Assembly (NCBI GenBank): GCA_963383645.1
Contig: OY726557.1
Span: 126,106,895 to 126,170,894, forward strand
Origin: Muscardinus avellanarius
Lineage: Eukaryota; Chordata; Mammalia; Rodentia; Gliridae
Reading direction: 5' to 3'
Length of the DNA: 64,000 nt
In this document: positions 22,195 through 34,918 of the stretch, in pieces
Layout of the letters: every line of letters starts with the position of its first letter
Position numbering within the stretch: the stretch's first letter is position 1
The notes under the pieces: generated by a model
Database searches by the model: none
Told to the model about the DNA's origin: nothing
What the model saw: only the letters and a program-made list of their open reading frames with translations
Made by a program: the position numbers and the translations under genes

Positions 22195-23438
22195 ATGTAT
22201 CTTCCAGATATGGTTAACAACCTTGTCTGTCCATTCTGCTACTTCCATGGAGTGATTCTGCTGCCCAATTAGAGGCCCAAAGTAAGTCTGCACAGGAATG
22301 GTTTCTCCAGTCCACACACACATTGTAAACAAAGTTGCCATGCTTTCTTTGTTTGAATTGGAGTCTTCCATTTGCAGTGAAGGTGGTACAAAATAAAGAC
22401 CATCTGAAGACACATCTACATGACCTATCCCCATAGCAACCTCCTGGGTGATAGAGGAGACAGCCACAGGTTCTAGACTGAGGCCGACTTCATGAGGGAA
22501 GCAGACGCTAGGGAGGCGAGGTTGTGTGAGGTAGAAAGTGCCGCGCTTACAGAATTTGTGCTCATGGCCACAGTGTGGATGGAGTCACTGAGAGCACTGT
22601 CACACATTCCATTGACCCAACATGACCACAGGGAGCTCCGGGCCATTCCCATGAGTGGGTATCACACCACCATGACCTACAGTGTCCGCCGTAAGGTTAT
22701 TGGTCACAGAATCCACAGAAAGAAGTTCATGACTTCTGGAGCCATTTGGGGTCTGGGAATGTTTGCCGGCAACACTGTCCATTGTAAGCGCCTCTGCCAG
22801 TCCATCTGTAGAGATTGGGCTGGTAACCCTAGAGACACTCTCCGTAGTGATCATTGTGTCCAAAGCCACCTCATGGCCATCACTAGGATGAAGACTTTGG
22901 GCACCACGTGTGTGCACAGAATGAGAGTCAATTGAAACAATGCCTGGTTCTAATCCAACATTTCCATTGGACTGATAAGGATCTATTCCTGAAGGGTTGT
23001 TGGCAGTAGATAATGCCATATTCCCATCAACATTTATAGAGTTGGGGTGGATGTACTGAGGATGTGGTCTGTCAGCTAAATAAGATAAAATGCCAGGCAG
23101 AATGGTTCTGAAGTAGCTGCTCTCCAGGTGAGGGTACGGTGGTGGAGGTAGGGTGTAGTTTCTTTCAGGCAACCACCACATCACCCTTCGGTCCCCAATA
23201 CCCATTGGGAGCATCAGAGACAAAGCAGAAGGCAGAGAGCTCAGGGATGGGCCCAGGTTTGGAATCGCCACGGGGAGGCCTGGGGCAGGGATGGCACTGT
23301 GAGGGGGTGAGGCAGCCAACCCCAGGTCCCAGCCAACCCGTTTCCGACCAGAGACAGGCAAAGCATTGCTTACAGAAGATGAAGTCAGCTGCTCCATCCC
23401 CACAGACTCAGGTTCATTTCATTGATCCTGTGATGCAT
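22195..23438 (-). pseudogene. PRDM4: PRDM4 processed pseudogene, right-arm copy
   Basis: Inverted copy of 1379-2622 with the same frameshifts, stop, missing block before PR/SET and 3' truncation. The retrocopy was therefore inserted and decayed before the arms were formed or last homogenised. No residue differs across the 267-codon open frame shared by the two copies. Confidence 0.9.
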
Positions 23439-24487
23439 CTGCTGGGGACCGGGCAGCAGAGGAGACAGCGCTCAGGTGGCTGGGTGGGGGAGCGGCCTTG
23501 GGGCCTTTGTGCCTGCGTCACGTGCTCCGGACTTGCTCAGCCAAACAGCGTGCCCACCGGTCCTCTGGCCGACCCGGCCCACCGATTTTCTCCCGAGGGC
23601 CAGTGGATGCACATCCCACCATGGGATAAGGCATGGCGGGGGACACCCGGGATCTTCCCTCCAAGAAGCTCCGGAGGGCAGCCGTCCAACCTGCACCACC
23701 GCTTTGTCCCTCCATCCAGGCAGAGCATGACTCGATGCCCTACTCGCCCAGACCGAAGAACCTGGTTTTTATCCCCAATACCCACCCCACCCCACCCTCC
23801 ACCCCCCACTCAAGCCCCTTCAAGGTAATTTAAAGGAAGCACTGACCGAGAACCTGGAGAAAATAGTTTGGCTTGCTCTTGGGTCACACCACTCAAGTGT
23901 GGGTGGTGGCTGCCCCAAGGCAGAAACACAGTGGAGGGTGCCGGCCTCCGGCATTTGGGTTACACACTGTCCATGGTTTCTAAGCAGGCCATGCCAGTCC
24001 CTCAGCATCTCTCAAATGAGCATTTTACCAGATACCTAGTAGCAGAATTAACATATTCAGTTTCATACTCTCTAAGAAAGGAAAAATTCTCTGCCTAGGT
24101 ACGGAGCTGAAGCATAGATTTAAAACATACTTACTTACCTCCCTGTTTTCAGGGGAAAAAAAATACTCCGTGCACCACTTATTTTATTCCACATTCCAAC
24201 TGCACCAAGGGCTGCTACTGGCCCCCGGGTAGGGCCAGCACCTGCCCACCAGGGGGCAGTATTGCCAATGTCGAATGTGTTGGCTAAAGGCAGGCTACAG
24301 AGGGAGAGGGAAACAGCACAGTGTGGGGGTCAGTGCATGCTGGAGAACATGCTGGCTGATGATCCTCAAAGCGAAATGTCATTACACAAACTTACATTCC
24401 TGAAGAAGAACTCTGAAGAGATAGGGCCCGGAACTGCGCTGTGGCGGTAAAGATAGAAATCTAAATACCGAAGATTCCATTATTTCC

Positions 24488-24490
<3 letters not shown>

Positions 24491-24556
<66 letters not shown>
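24491..24556 (+). repeat. (CT)n microsatellite
   Basis: Long CT run just outside the right palindrome boundary. Confidence 0.95.
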
Positions 24557-24560
<4 letters not shown>

Positions 24561-24604
24561 CCTCTCTCTCTCCTTCCTTCCTTTTTTCTCTTTCTTCCAT
24601 TGTT

Positions 24605-24838
24605 TTTTTCTCCTAGGCAAGCAATCTGCCACCAAGCTACATCCCCAGCCACTTTTTCATTGCTTTGCTTTTACTTTATTATTATTGTTTGAGACAGGGA
24701 AGTTTATCTTCTCTTACTATTATTGTTTGAGATAAAGTCTCATTAAGTTGCCTAGGTTGTCCTTGAATTTGTGATTCTCATGCCTCAGCCTTCTGAGTAG
24801 CACGGCTTACAGGTGTGCACCGACACACATGGCCTGAC
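24605..24838 (-). mobile_element. B1-dID-type SINE, antisense
   Basis: Tail AGCTACATCCCCAGCCAC, middle GAGATAAAGTCTCATTAAG, head CTTACAGGTGTGCACCGACA. Confidence 0.75.
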
Positions 24839-24844
24839 ACTTTT

Positions 24845-25045
24845 GTTTGTGTGTGTATGTGTGGTACTGGGAAATGGGATGGAACCCAGGGGCATTCTAC
24901 CCCCAGTCCTATTTGTTATTCTTTATTTTGAAACAGGGTCTCACTGAGTTGCAAAGGGCCTCATTAAGTAGCTGAGGCTGCCGGGAACCAGGATCCTCCT
25001 GTTCCAGCCTCCCAAATGCTAGGATCACAAGCGTGGGCCACCAGG
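24845..25045 (-). mobile_element. B1-dID-type SINE, antisense
   Basis: Tail GGAACCCAGGGGCATTCTAC, middle TTTTGAAACAGGGTCTCACTG, head AGGATCACAAGCGTGGGCCA. Confidence 0.85.
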
Positions 25046-25127
25046 CCCACCATCTGAAACATATTTGTCATGGATAATTGATGCCCCACTCGGATGGTAG
25101 GAGAAGTGTGTATCAAAGACTCCTGAG

Positions 25128-25263
25128 AAGCCGGGCATGGTGGTGCACACTTATAATTCCAGCATTTGTGAGGCTGAGACAGGAGGGTTGCAGTTCACAG
25201 ACAGCCTCAACTACTTAGTGAGGCCCTTTCCAGCTCAGTGAGACCTTGTTTCAAAATAAAGAA
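25128..25263 (+). mobile_element. B1-dID-type SINE, 5' part, split by an L1
   Basis: GAAGCCGGGCATGGTGGTGC head to CCTTGTTTCAAAATAAAGAA. The ID-like tail resumes at 32584-32680 on the far side of the L1. Confidence 0.85.
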
Positions 25264-25668
25264 TAGGAGAGGAGATCAAGATGGTGACGGAGAGACACAG
25301 CATATCTCACTAGCTGAAACAAATTAAGTTCAACTACTGAGACGGAAGCGTCTTAATAAAGAAAAAAATCAATGTACAACCCAAAACAGAGTTGGGGACT
25401 ATGGCAGAAGAAATCCAACAACTGAATTGCAAGATTCACCGCAACACACAAAGAAAGCAGAAAGTGAGCTGAAGACGCAGGCGGCCGGTGGATTGCAGGT
25501 GCAGGCGAAGGTGCCGGTGGCCGCGGGGCTGGTGGTCCAAACAGGACCTTTGGGACCATAACATTCCGAGAGAGAGGCCCTAGAGTCTGAACGTGGCCAT
25601 AGAGTTCCAATGCCTGAAGTTGAGAGCTAACTGGAGCTCCTGAGTGGCACTGTTCACCCACCAGAGGC

Positions 25669-26241
25669 TGCTACAGCATCTCATTCAGATCTTGAGAAAG
25701 CTCGATCAGGGGATCCACAATGGCGTAGATCCCCTATGAAGTATGTCTAACATTTCTTTCTTCAAAAAATTATTTTAGGATTATTTGGATCAACATGTAT
25801 AAGTGGAATTTTATGTATAAGCATTATAACTAAAACTGATGGGCAGCAGCTTGTGAGAGACTCAAGCAGCAAAGATTTTTTCCCAAGAATAAAGTTTGAG
25901 CCAAACATTAAGTTCAAACTGACCTTAGTTTGGGCCACTGTATAAGATTAAGTTTAAGTCAGCCTTGTGAAGTGAGACAAAGCATACTATGATTATTTAA
26001 ATGTCTGGCACCCTTGCCCTAAACTCTATAAAAAATAAAACTTTTCCCATCCTTGGAGTTCCTGCCTTCATGGCTATGCCCTTGCTTTTCTGCCAAAAAA
26101 GAAAGTATAAAAATTGTAATAAATCCTGAATGAAATGGCGAAGCTTGAATCTGATCTCATGTGGAAGTTCTTCTCTCATCGACCTCAACTCTCTCTCACC
26201 AACACACGAACCTCGACTCTTGCTAGGGCTGGACCCTGGCA
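25669..26241 (+). mobile_element. Solo LTR of an endogenous retrovirus (class II-like) inside the L1 5'UTR
   Basis: Begins TGCTAC and ends CCTGGCA. AGAGGC and AAAGGC flank it, a 6-base duplication with one mismatch. It has a TATA-like run near 26026 and AATAAA at 26118-26123. The L1 at 8125 supplies the empty site: CAGAGG-ttgcacac-GCAGAGGCA aligns across the join with no gap of that size. No internal viral genes remain, the usual result of LTR-LTR recombination. Confidence 0.7.
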
Positions 26242-27269
26242 AAAGGCAGCCCCGCAGAGGCACACGGAGGCCTTCAGGGACCCAGAAGCGGACCTGCTAA
26301 CCGTGGGAGCAGCAAATCAGCGGGATATGGAAGAGCTGCCAGAACTTCAGAGCCACAAACTGGGCTGCCAGGTAACAGTGTGAACTTAGAGGAGCCATGG
26401 GACCCGGGTGAGCACACGGTGAGTGCGATAACTGTGTGTGCCAGTATGTGCAGAGGGGGCCATCTCAACTCCTGTATCACAGAAGGGTGCTTAAGGCATG
26501 ATACCTACACAGGGCCATAAGGGGATGCTCCAAGCAAATACAAGACAGTGTGGCACATTCACCATATATTAGTAACATAGGAGGACTGTTTTCTTTCATT
26601 ATTTTTCTATTTTCTATTTTATTTTTTATTTTTGCGGTTTGGTATTGTTCATTTTATTTTTTGGGTCTTTGGGTTTGTTTTGGTTTTTGGCTTTCTGGGG
26701 GGATAAGTTTTTGTTCCTTCTTTTTTTACTTATATATGGTGGTTAGTGTTTTATTTTATTTTATTCTCATCCTGTTTATTCTCTTAATCTTTTTTGTTCT
26801 CTCTTGGTGGTATTTTTTTTTGTCAAAGTTGCTGTCTATACATGATGTATAAAAGTTAGCCTTTGTACCTTATTTTGTTTCTTTATCTGTTTGTCTTTGC
26901 TCCTTTCCCCCACTCCTTCTAAAAAGTCTTCAATTTAGGCTATATACTATTTTCCCTCAAAACTTTCTCTTTGTCCCCTCAATGTATCTCTGTGTTTAAT
27001 ACACAAAATTTCTCACATCTCCATACTTATATATTCCAATAAATACAACAGCCTTACTATCTAAACTTCTCCCATTCTCAAGCAGATAAACCTTATTATA
27101 TGTAAATTCTTCCACAACCTAATCATATTTTCTACCTTACCTGACTCCTGCACCCATCACACTAGCTACTCCACCATCTCCCAACCCTCACCAATCGAAA
27201 AAGTACTGCTTACCGGCTGACTTCTCTAAATTCCTACTACTAAGACTGGACTAAAAATAATACCCATTA

Positions 27270-28244
27270 ATGATGGGAAGACAGCAGAAAAGCAGGCCTG
27301 AGAACTTTGAAAATATGAGAACCAGGAATAGTGGAGAAATGACAGAAGTCACGAATACTGACCTAAAAGAAATACAAGAAGGGGAGTTCCAAATCTTGAT
27401 TTACAATCTGATGAAAGGATTTAAAACAAGTTTAGAGGAGATGAAAGATGAGTTAGAAATACTAGGAAAGAATCAGAAAGAGGTCTGGAATGAAATGAAG
27501 AAGTCAATAAATGAAATAAAGTTAGCAATAGAAAGGAATTCTGGATGATTAGATGAAATGGAAAATAGAATATCACTGTTAGAAGATAGTTCATACAAAA
27601 CTGAAAACACAGTCAATAGCATACAGAAGTCATTACAGCAACAAAACCTAAACATACAGCAAATTTGGAACATGAAACACCCTAACTTATGGATAAAAGG
27701 CATTGAAGAAGGGATAGAGGTACAGACCAGGGGCATCCATAATCTCTTCACAGAAATAATTTTGGAGAGTTTCCCAAACATGGAAAGAGACATAGATCTT
27801 CATGTACAGGAGACATACAGAACACCATTAAGACAAAATCAAAGAAGGACCTCCCCACGCAACATAATAGTTAAGATGACTAATATAGAGGCTAAGGAAA
27901 AGATCTTAAAAGCAGTGAGAACAAAAGGTTGAGTGACATACAGAGGCAAAACAATAAGAATCACCCCAGACTATACAACCCAGATCATGAATGCCAGGAG
28001 GTATGATGTGATCTAGACCTTGGAAGAAAATAACTTCCAACCAAAACTACTTTATCTAGCAAAACTACTATGCAAAGTTAACGGAGAAACAAAAGTGTTT
28101 CAAGATAAACAAAATCTCAAAAAATTTATGAATTCAAAGCCAACACTAGAGAAAATACTTAAAGAAATAAACCATAAAAAGAAAAAAGAAGCAGACTTCA
28201 GAACCAGAGAAGAGAAGAAAGTGATCAGAGGGGCTTCTAAGTAA
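27270..28244 (+). pseudogene. L1 ORF1, broken
   Basis: Three open pieces (27270-27548, 27558-27932, 28020-28244) cover the N-terminus (MMGRQQKSRPENFENM), coiled coil, RRM and C-terminal domain, separated by stops. Confidence 0.85.
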
Positions 28245-28270
28245 AGAAGAAAGAAAAAGCTATCAAACAG

Positions 28271-31200
28271 ATGACAGAACACAAAATGACAGAAAACAAA
28301 AATCATATTTCAATAATAACTCTTAATGTCAGAGGACTTAACTCACCAATCAAAAGACAGAGACTGGCAATGTGGATCAAAAAACATAATCCAAATATAT
28401 GCTGTTTGCAAGAAACTCACCTAACAGCCAAAGACATTCACAGACTGAAAGTGAAAGGATGAAAAAAGATATACCATGCTACTGGAAAACAAAAAAGGGC
28501 AGGGGTAACAATCCTGATATCCAACAAAACAGACTTTAAACTAAGGCACATCAGAAGAGACAAATCAGGGCACTTCCTTCTATTAAAAGGAACAATACAC
28601 CAAGACATTATAATGTTTATGCCCCAAATGTGAGTGCAATCACATTTGTAAAACAAATCCTTCGGGACATCAGATCTCAAATGGACCCAAATACAATAAT
28701 TCTGGGAGACTTTAATATGCCTCTCACACCACTCGATCGATCTTCAAGGCAAACGATGAATAAAGACTCTTTAGAACTAAAAAAACTATAAAACAAATGG
28801 ACCTAATAGACATATACAGAATATTTCATCCAGAAACTATAGAATACACATTCTTCTTATCAGCCCATGGAACATTCTTCAAAAGAGATCACATCCTGGG
28901 ACACAAAGAAAGCACCAGCAAATTCAAAAGATGTAATATAATTCCTTGCATCTTTTCAGACCATAATGGAATTAAAGTAGAAATCAACAACAGGAAACTC
29001 AAAAGAAACTATGCAAATACATGGAGGTTGAATGATACACTATTGAATGATGAATGGGTAAGAGCAAAGATTAGGAAGAAATAAAGAAATTATGGAAATA
29101 AATGAAAACAGAGACACAACTTACCAAAATCTATGGGACACTATGAAGGCAGTATTAAGAGGAAAGTTTATAGCATTGAGTGCCCACATAAGAACAACTC
29201 AGAATCACCAAGTTCAGATCCTATTGGCACAACTCAAGGACCTAGAAAGACAACAGTTCAATCCCAAAGCCAGCAGAAGACAGAAATTATTAAAATTCAA
29301 GCAGAAATAAATGAAATAGAGAACAAAAAAATTCAAAGAATCAACAAAACAAAAAGCTGGTTCTTCGAAAAGATTAATAGAATTGATAAACCCCTGGCCA
29401 ACCTAACCAAAAGAAAAAGAGAACCAACTCAAATTATTAAAATCAGAAATAAAAAAGGAGACATCACCACAGATATTGGAGAAATTCAAAGGATTATCAG
29501 AAACTATTTTTAAAATTTATACTCCAATAGACAAGAAAACATGGAAGAAATTGATAGATTCCTAAACACAGTTAATATACCTAAACTGAACCAAGAGGAC
29601 ATAGAAAGCCTAAACCAACCAATAGCAAACAATGAAATAGAAATGGCAATAAAAATTCTTCCATCAAAGAAAAGCCCAGGCCCAGATGGGTTTCCAGCTG
29701 AATTCTACAAAACTTTCAGTAAAGAACTAATACCAATAACTAATACTAATAACTTATTCCAGGAAATTGAAAGAGATGGAACTCTCCCAAATTCCTTCTA
29801 CAAGGCCAGTATCACATTAATCCACAAACCAAATAAAGATACCTCAAGAAAGGAAAACTACAGACCAATATCCTTAATGAACATAGATGAAAAAATTCTA
29901 AACAAAATACTAGCCATACATATTCAAAACCATATCAAAAGGATAATACACCATGACCAAGTTGATTTCATCCCAGAAAAACAAGGCTGGTTCAACATAC
30001 GCAAATCAATACATGTCATTCATCACATAAATAGAATCAAGAATAAAAACTACATCATTATAGCAATAGATGCTGAAAAAGCATTCGACAAAATCCAACA
30101 CCCATTCATGTTAAAAACACTACAGAAAATTGGAATAGAAGGAACATACCTCAACATCATTAAGGCAATATACAACAAACCCAAAGCCAACATTGTACTG
30201 AATGGGGAAAAACAGCAAGAATTTCCCCTAAAATCAGAACAAGACAAGGATGCCCACTATCACCACTCCTCTTCAATATAGTCCTTGAGACTCTTGCCAC
30301 AGCAATAAGACAAGAGAAGGAAATCAAAGGAATTCAAATAGAGAGGAATTAAAATTATCCTTATTTGCAGATGACATGATCCTTTATATAGAAGACCCTA
30401 AGAACTCAACCAAAAGACTTCTGGAGCTAATTAACAAATTCAACAAAGTTGCAGGATACAAAATCAACCTAAAGAAATCAGTGGCTTTTCTTTACACCAA
30501 CAATGAATCCACAATGAAAGAAATAAAACAATCAATTCCATTCACTATAACCTCAAAACCAATAAAATACCTAGGAATAAACCTAACCAAAGATGTTTGT
30601 AAAAGACCTCTACAACAAAAACTATAAAACATTAAGGAAAGAGCCAGGTGTGGTGGTGCACACTTGTAATCCCCATGCTTGGGAGGCGGAGACAGGAGGA
30701 TTGCGCAGGTTCGAAGCCAGCCATGCTGGCTTAGGAGACCCTGTTTCCACATTAAAAAAAAAAAGTATAAAATAGGTCTGGGAGTATAGCCCGGATGTAG
30801 AAGGGTTTCCAGGAACCCCAGTACACACACAAAAAAAAAATTAAAGAAAGAAATTGAAGAAGACTTTGGAAGATGGAAAGACCTCCCATGCTCCTGGATA
30901 GGTAGAATAAATATCATCAAAATGGCCATTTTGCCAAAAAATGATTTATAGATTCAATGCAATTCCCATTAAAATACCAATGACATTCTTCACAGACCTA
31001 GAAAAAACAATCATGAATTTTATATGGAGAAAGAAAAGACCCAGAATAGTCAAAGCAATTCTCAACAATAAGAATCACGCAGGAGGCATCACAATCCCAG
31101 ACTTCAAACTATACTATAAATCAATAGTAGTAAAAACAGCATGGTACTGGCACAATAACAGGTATACTGACCAGTGGAATAGAACAGAAGATACAGAAAC

Positions 31201-32179
31201 AAATCCACACACCTAAAGTCAATCAATCTTTGACAAAGGGGCCAAATTCATATGCTGGAGAAAAGACAGCCTTTTCAACAAATGGTGCTGGGAGAACTGG
31301 CTATCCGTTTGTAGAAAGATGGAATTAAATCCTTACTTCTCACCATGTACAAGAATCAACTCGAGATGGATCAAAGACTTAGAAATTAGACCAGAGACTG
31401 CGAAGTTATTAGAGGAGAGCATAGGCTCAACACTATAACTTAAAGGCACAGGCAGTAACTTTCTCAACAAAACCTCCAAAGCTCAGGAAATTAAAGCAAG
31501 AATTAACAAGTGGGATAGCATCAAACTAAAAAGCTTCTTCTCGTCAAAGGAAAACATCAAGAACCTAAATAGGAAGCCTACAGAATGGGAGATCTTTATC
31601 AGCCACCACTCCGCTAGGGGGCTAATATCCAGAATTTACAAAGAGCACAAAAGACTCTACACTAGCAAAACAAATAGCCCAATCAAGAAATGGGCAATCG
31701 AATTGAATAGACACTTTACAAAAGAGATACAAATGGCCAATAGATTCATGAAAAAATGTTCTTCACCATTTGCCATCAGGGAGATGCAAATCAAAACTAC
31801 ACTGAGATTCCATTTAACCCCAGTCAGATTGGCAAGCATAAAGAAATCAAATAACAACAAATTCTGGTGAGGATGTAGGGAAAAAGGAACTCTTTTACAT
31901 TGTTGGTGGGAGTGCAAACTAGTTCAGCCACTATGGAGATCTGTGTGGAGATTCCTTAGAAAACTGGGAATAGATCCACCATATGATCCAGCTTTACCAC
32001 TCCTGGGTATTTTTCCAAAGGGGTTGAAAACAGAAAACTACAGCAACATATGCATACATATGTTCATAGCAGCACAATTTGTAATAGCCAAAATATGGAA
32101 ACAACCTAGGTCCCCATTAACAGATGAATGGTTTGCAAAATTATGGGAAATACACACAATGGAATTATTTCAGCTATAA
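28271..32179 (+). pseudogene. L1 ORF2, broken
   Basis: Endonuclease start (ITLNVRGLNSPIKRQRLAMW), RT region 29541-30281 ([24 protein letters not shown]), FADD motif near 30360, and C-terminal region 31943-32179 (DPALPLLGIFPKG). Frameshifts, stops and a SINE interrupt it. Confidence 0.9.
30642..30839 (+). mobile_element. B1-dID-type SINE inserted in L1 ORF2
   Basis: AGCCAGGTGTGGTGGTGCAC head, CCAGGAACCCCAGTACACAC tail and A-run. ATTAAGGAAAG before and ATTAAAGAAAG after form a target-site duplication. The uninterrupted sequence is present in the L1 near 12755. Confidence 0.9.
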
Positions 32180-32583
32180 AGAAGAACAAAATCATGTCAT
32201 TTGTAAGAAGATGGAAAGTACTGGAATGCATTTATGTTAAGTGAGATCAGCCAAACACAGAAAGAGAAGGGACATATGTTTCCTCTAATATGCCCAAACT
32301 AGTGAGCCTTGGGGATACCAGAGGGACTCCAGATAATGGAAGGGAAATCTCAGCAAAGCTTGAATGGAAAGCTAAGAGAGGAAGGAGGCTGAACTTGATT
32401 AATGACGGGCTAATTCCAAATAGGTGTAAAAGTATGAATATAGCAAGGTTAGCCTGGGTATTAATTGTCGGGAGGGGGGAAGGGAAAATGAGGGGGTGGG
32501 GGGAAAGGGCACCAAATACAATTTAAATGTATAACATTTACTTTCAATTAAAAAATTAAAAAAAATAAAAAATAACAAAAAAT

Positions 32584-32680
32584 AAAATAAAGAAAGAATA
32601 AAAAATATATAGGGCTGGGGATATAGATCAGATGTAGAATGCCCCCTGGGTTCCATCTCCAGTACCAAATACACACAAAA
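32584..32680 (+). mobile_element. B1-dID-type SINE, 3' (ID) part, split by L1
   Basis: AGGGCTGGGGATATAGATCA to CCATCTCCAGTACC, the tail of the SINE begun at 25128. Confidence 0.85.
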
Positions 32681-32999
32681 AGACTCCTGTGTTTCTCATA
32701 CATGTAACAGGTTGAAAGTATCTTAACCTACATGGGGAAAGCTATTTGAGAAACTTTGGAAGTCTGGCATGAAAAAGGTAATTTAATTCAGCACACATTG
32801 TGTCAGAGTTGAGTGAGAGATTCAAATAAAAATGGCAAAAATAGCTGGGTGACTGTGTTGCTCAAGAAATACAAGTAGGGTGGAAAATAAAAATGGGAGG
32901 GGTCAATTACTGGCATACAGATATTGTAGGATGGTTTGGCCAAAGGTAAATAAGTGATCATAGTTTTAAAAATTTAGATTAGAAAGTAAAATGAAAGTT
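32681..32999. other. Unassigned sequence
   Basis: No gene or repeat recognised. Confidence 0.5.
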
Positions 33000-33185
33000 G
33001 ACCATGGTGGCACATGCCTATTATCCCAGTACATGGGAAGCTAAGACAGGAGAATCACAGGTTGGAATCCAGCCTCAGCAATTTAGCAAGGCTCTGTTTC
33101 AAAACAAAAAATAAAATAAAATAAAATGGTAAGGGGTGTAACTTGGAGATGGAATGCCCCTGGTTTCAATCCCCAGTGCCAAAAC
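33000..33185 (+). mobile_element. B1-dID-type SINE, sense
   Basis: GACCATGGTGGCACATGCCT head to GGTTTCAATCCCCAGTGCC tail, with an AAAAT-repeat linker. Confidence 0.85.
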
Positions 33186-33261
33186 ATAAACAAGTAAAAA
33201 CAAGATAAATGTCAGATTAGTTTAAAATGCAGGAACAAATCATATGCTGTCTATATAAACA

Positions 33262-33590
33262 CATTTTTTTATTTGTGTATTGTATTCATACATCATACTG
33301 GGGTAAAAAAAAAAAAACTGTGTAGAAATGACATGCACACATCACCCAGTTAGCTTCTACCCAATCCCCAACCCATTCTCTCCCTATCCCTCCTTTCCAT
33401 GCTTGGCTTAGTGGTTGACTTCAATATGTTTAAGTACATTGTGTGCTTTATAGAGAGTTTCCTTCTTCCCCCCTCCCATTCCCTCAGTTAGGTTGCTTTA
33501 TTTGCTCCTCTATAGGATCTCCTTTCTCATATAGAGTTACACCAATGATCCATTTCTCCTTAGCTTTTTTAGGGGTATGTTATTTTGAGA
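33262..33590 (-). mobile_element. L1 3'UTR fragment, antisense
   Basis: Shares TATTCATACATCATACTGGGGTAAAA and CAATATGTTTAAGTACATTGTG with the antisense L1 3' end at 51940-52100. Confidence 0.75.
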
Positions 33591-33689
33591 TTCAAATGGA
33601 ATTTAAGTAAATGTTTCATGAATTACAGCACATCAGTAGCACCTTTATGAGGTTTTATGGGTTAAATTATTGAAATGCAGGCTCTTTTT

Positions 33690-33693
33690 GTGG

Positions 33694-33744
<51 letters not shown>

Positions 33745-33902
33745 CTCAAGGACATTCTACTTTTGAGCTACATTCCCAGACCTTTTTATTTTTTAATTTT
33801 GAAACAGGGTCTTGCTAAATTCCTGACCTGACCTTGAACCTGTAATCCTCCAGTCTCAGCCCTCCAACTACTAGGATTATAGGCATGGGACACCAGGCTT
33901 AG
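33690..33902 (-). mobile_element. B1-dID-type SINE, antisense, with internal (TG)n
   Basis: TG tract at 33697-33742 in the ID tail, then ATTTTGAAACAGGGTCTTGC to AGGATTATAGGCATGGGAC. Confidence 0.85.
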
Positions 33903-33932
33903 TTCCAGGCTCAATTTAAAAAAAATCTTCCT

Positions 33933-34045
33933 GAGTCAGGTATTGTGGCACACACTTGTAATCCCAGTACTTGGGAGGCTGAGACAGAAGGATCACAGGT
34001 TTGTGGCCAACCTCAGCTACTTAGTGAGACACTCTGCAAAGCAAC
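33933..34045 (+). mobile_element. B1 half of a SINE, sense, truncated
   Basis: AGTCAGGTATTGTGGCACAC through GAGGCTGAGACAGAAGGATC, ending before the ID part. Confidence 0.75.
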
Positions 34046-34104
34046 ATTTATTGAACATCTGATTTGGGTTATTGAACATCTGATGGCAGGAAAGACAGAG
34101 GAAC

Positions 34105-34325
34105 ACTTTTTTTTTCTTCTTTTGGTGGTACTAGGGATTGAATTCAGAGGTGTTCTAAATTTAAGCTACTCCTCAGCCCCTTTTTTTAAAAATTTGAAAC
34201 AGGGTCTTACTAAGTTGCTATGGGTTTTTCTAAATTGCTGAGGCTATCCTCAAACTTTTGATCCTCCTGTGTCAGCCTCCCAGGTACTGAAGTACTGGGA
34301 TCACAAGCATGCACCAAAGCACCAG
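34105..34325 (-). mobile_element. B1-dID-type SINE, antisense
   Basis: TTTGGTGGTACTAGGGATTG tail to ACTGGGATCACAAGCATGCA head. Confidence 0.85.
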
Positions 34326-34874
34326 GCTCAGAGGGAGCATTCTGCAGGCTGGTTCCCCCTCTCACAGATGTGGTCAAGGCTCAGCCTTGTATGAACAGTT
34401 TTGCATTTGGACTTCCCCTGAAAGTCCCTCGATCCTGTTGCTGGAGCCCACTTCTCAGGTCTGGGACTCACCCACAATGAGGCAGAAGAGTGAGAAGAGC
34501 GACAGGAGGTGTTTGTTCATTCTGACCCAGCAGTTTCTTATGCAAGAGGAAAGCAACTAGACTGCAAGCCCAGGACCTTGGGCTCCAGGGAAGACACTTT
34601 CTCCTTCATTATAGGCTGGTGATTATTCATGCCTCGGGGGAGCCAGTCACAGGAGTCTTCTTTTTGGAGCTCAGGTTTCTTGGCTATCCTCCCCACAGCA
34701 GAGAATAATGATAATTAAGAAATCTTGTGGTCCATCATGGTCATCATGGTTGTTGCTCATTACCTACAGGATACTGGTTATAGGAACCTCCATGGTGACT
34801 AAAATCTATGGATGCTCAATACATAAAATGATATATTATTTGCATTTAATTTACACACATACTTTTGTAAACTA
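34326..34874. other. Unassigned sequence
   Basis: Open frames at 34309-34560 and 34708-34980 show no recognisable domain. Confidence 0.5.
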
Positions 34875-34918
34875 TGTATGTATGTATGTATGTATGTATG
34901 TATGTATGTATGTATGTA
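34875..34918 (+). repeat. (TATG)n microsatellite
   Basis: About 11 copies of TATG at the tail of the next SINE. Confidence 0.95.

Larger units (their letters stand above)
16660..24468 (-). repeat. Right arm of the large inverted repeat
   Basis: Partner of 356-8119. Apparent differences outside the divergent island are sparse: about 2 in the innermost 330 bases, a few near the outer end, one serine/leucine change in a 229-codon open frame. Outer homology ends at about 24468, some 20 bases before a long CT tract. Confidence 0.95.
25264..32583 (+). mobile_element. L1 element, apparently full length, with nested insertions
   Basis: Starts GGAGATCAAGATGGTGACGG (YY1-like L1 5' start) and ends in an A-rich tail. 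An 11-base AAAATAAAGAA repeat flanks it (25253-25263 and 32584-32594). It contains a 5'UTR, a T-rich leader (26590-26900), ORF1, ORF2 and a 3'UTR. A 573-base solo LTR sits in the 5'UTR and a SINE in ORF2. Stops in both ORFs make it inactive. Confidence 0.85.

Noticed and set aside
356..24468. Palindrome as an assembly or sequencing fold-back artefact
   Set aside because: Missed-adapter artefacts give near-perfect copies around a point. Here there is an 8.5-kb unique spacer, scattered base differences, a different GT length and a strongly diverged segment. Still worth a read-level check.
24382..24652. Overlapping frames rich in RE or ERER
   Set aside because: Translation of a CT/GA microsatellite.
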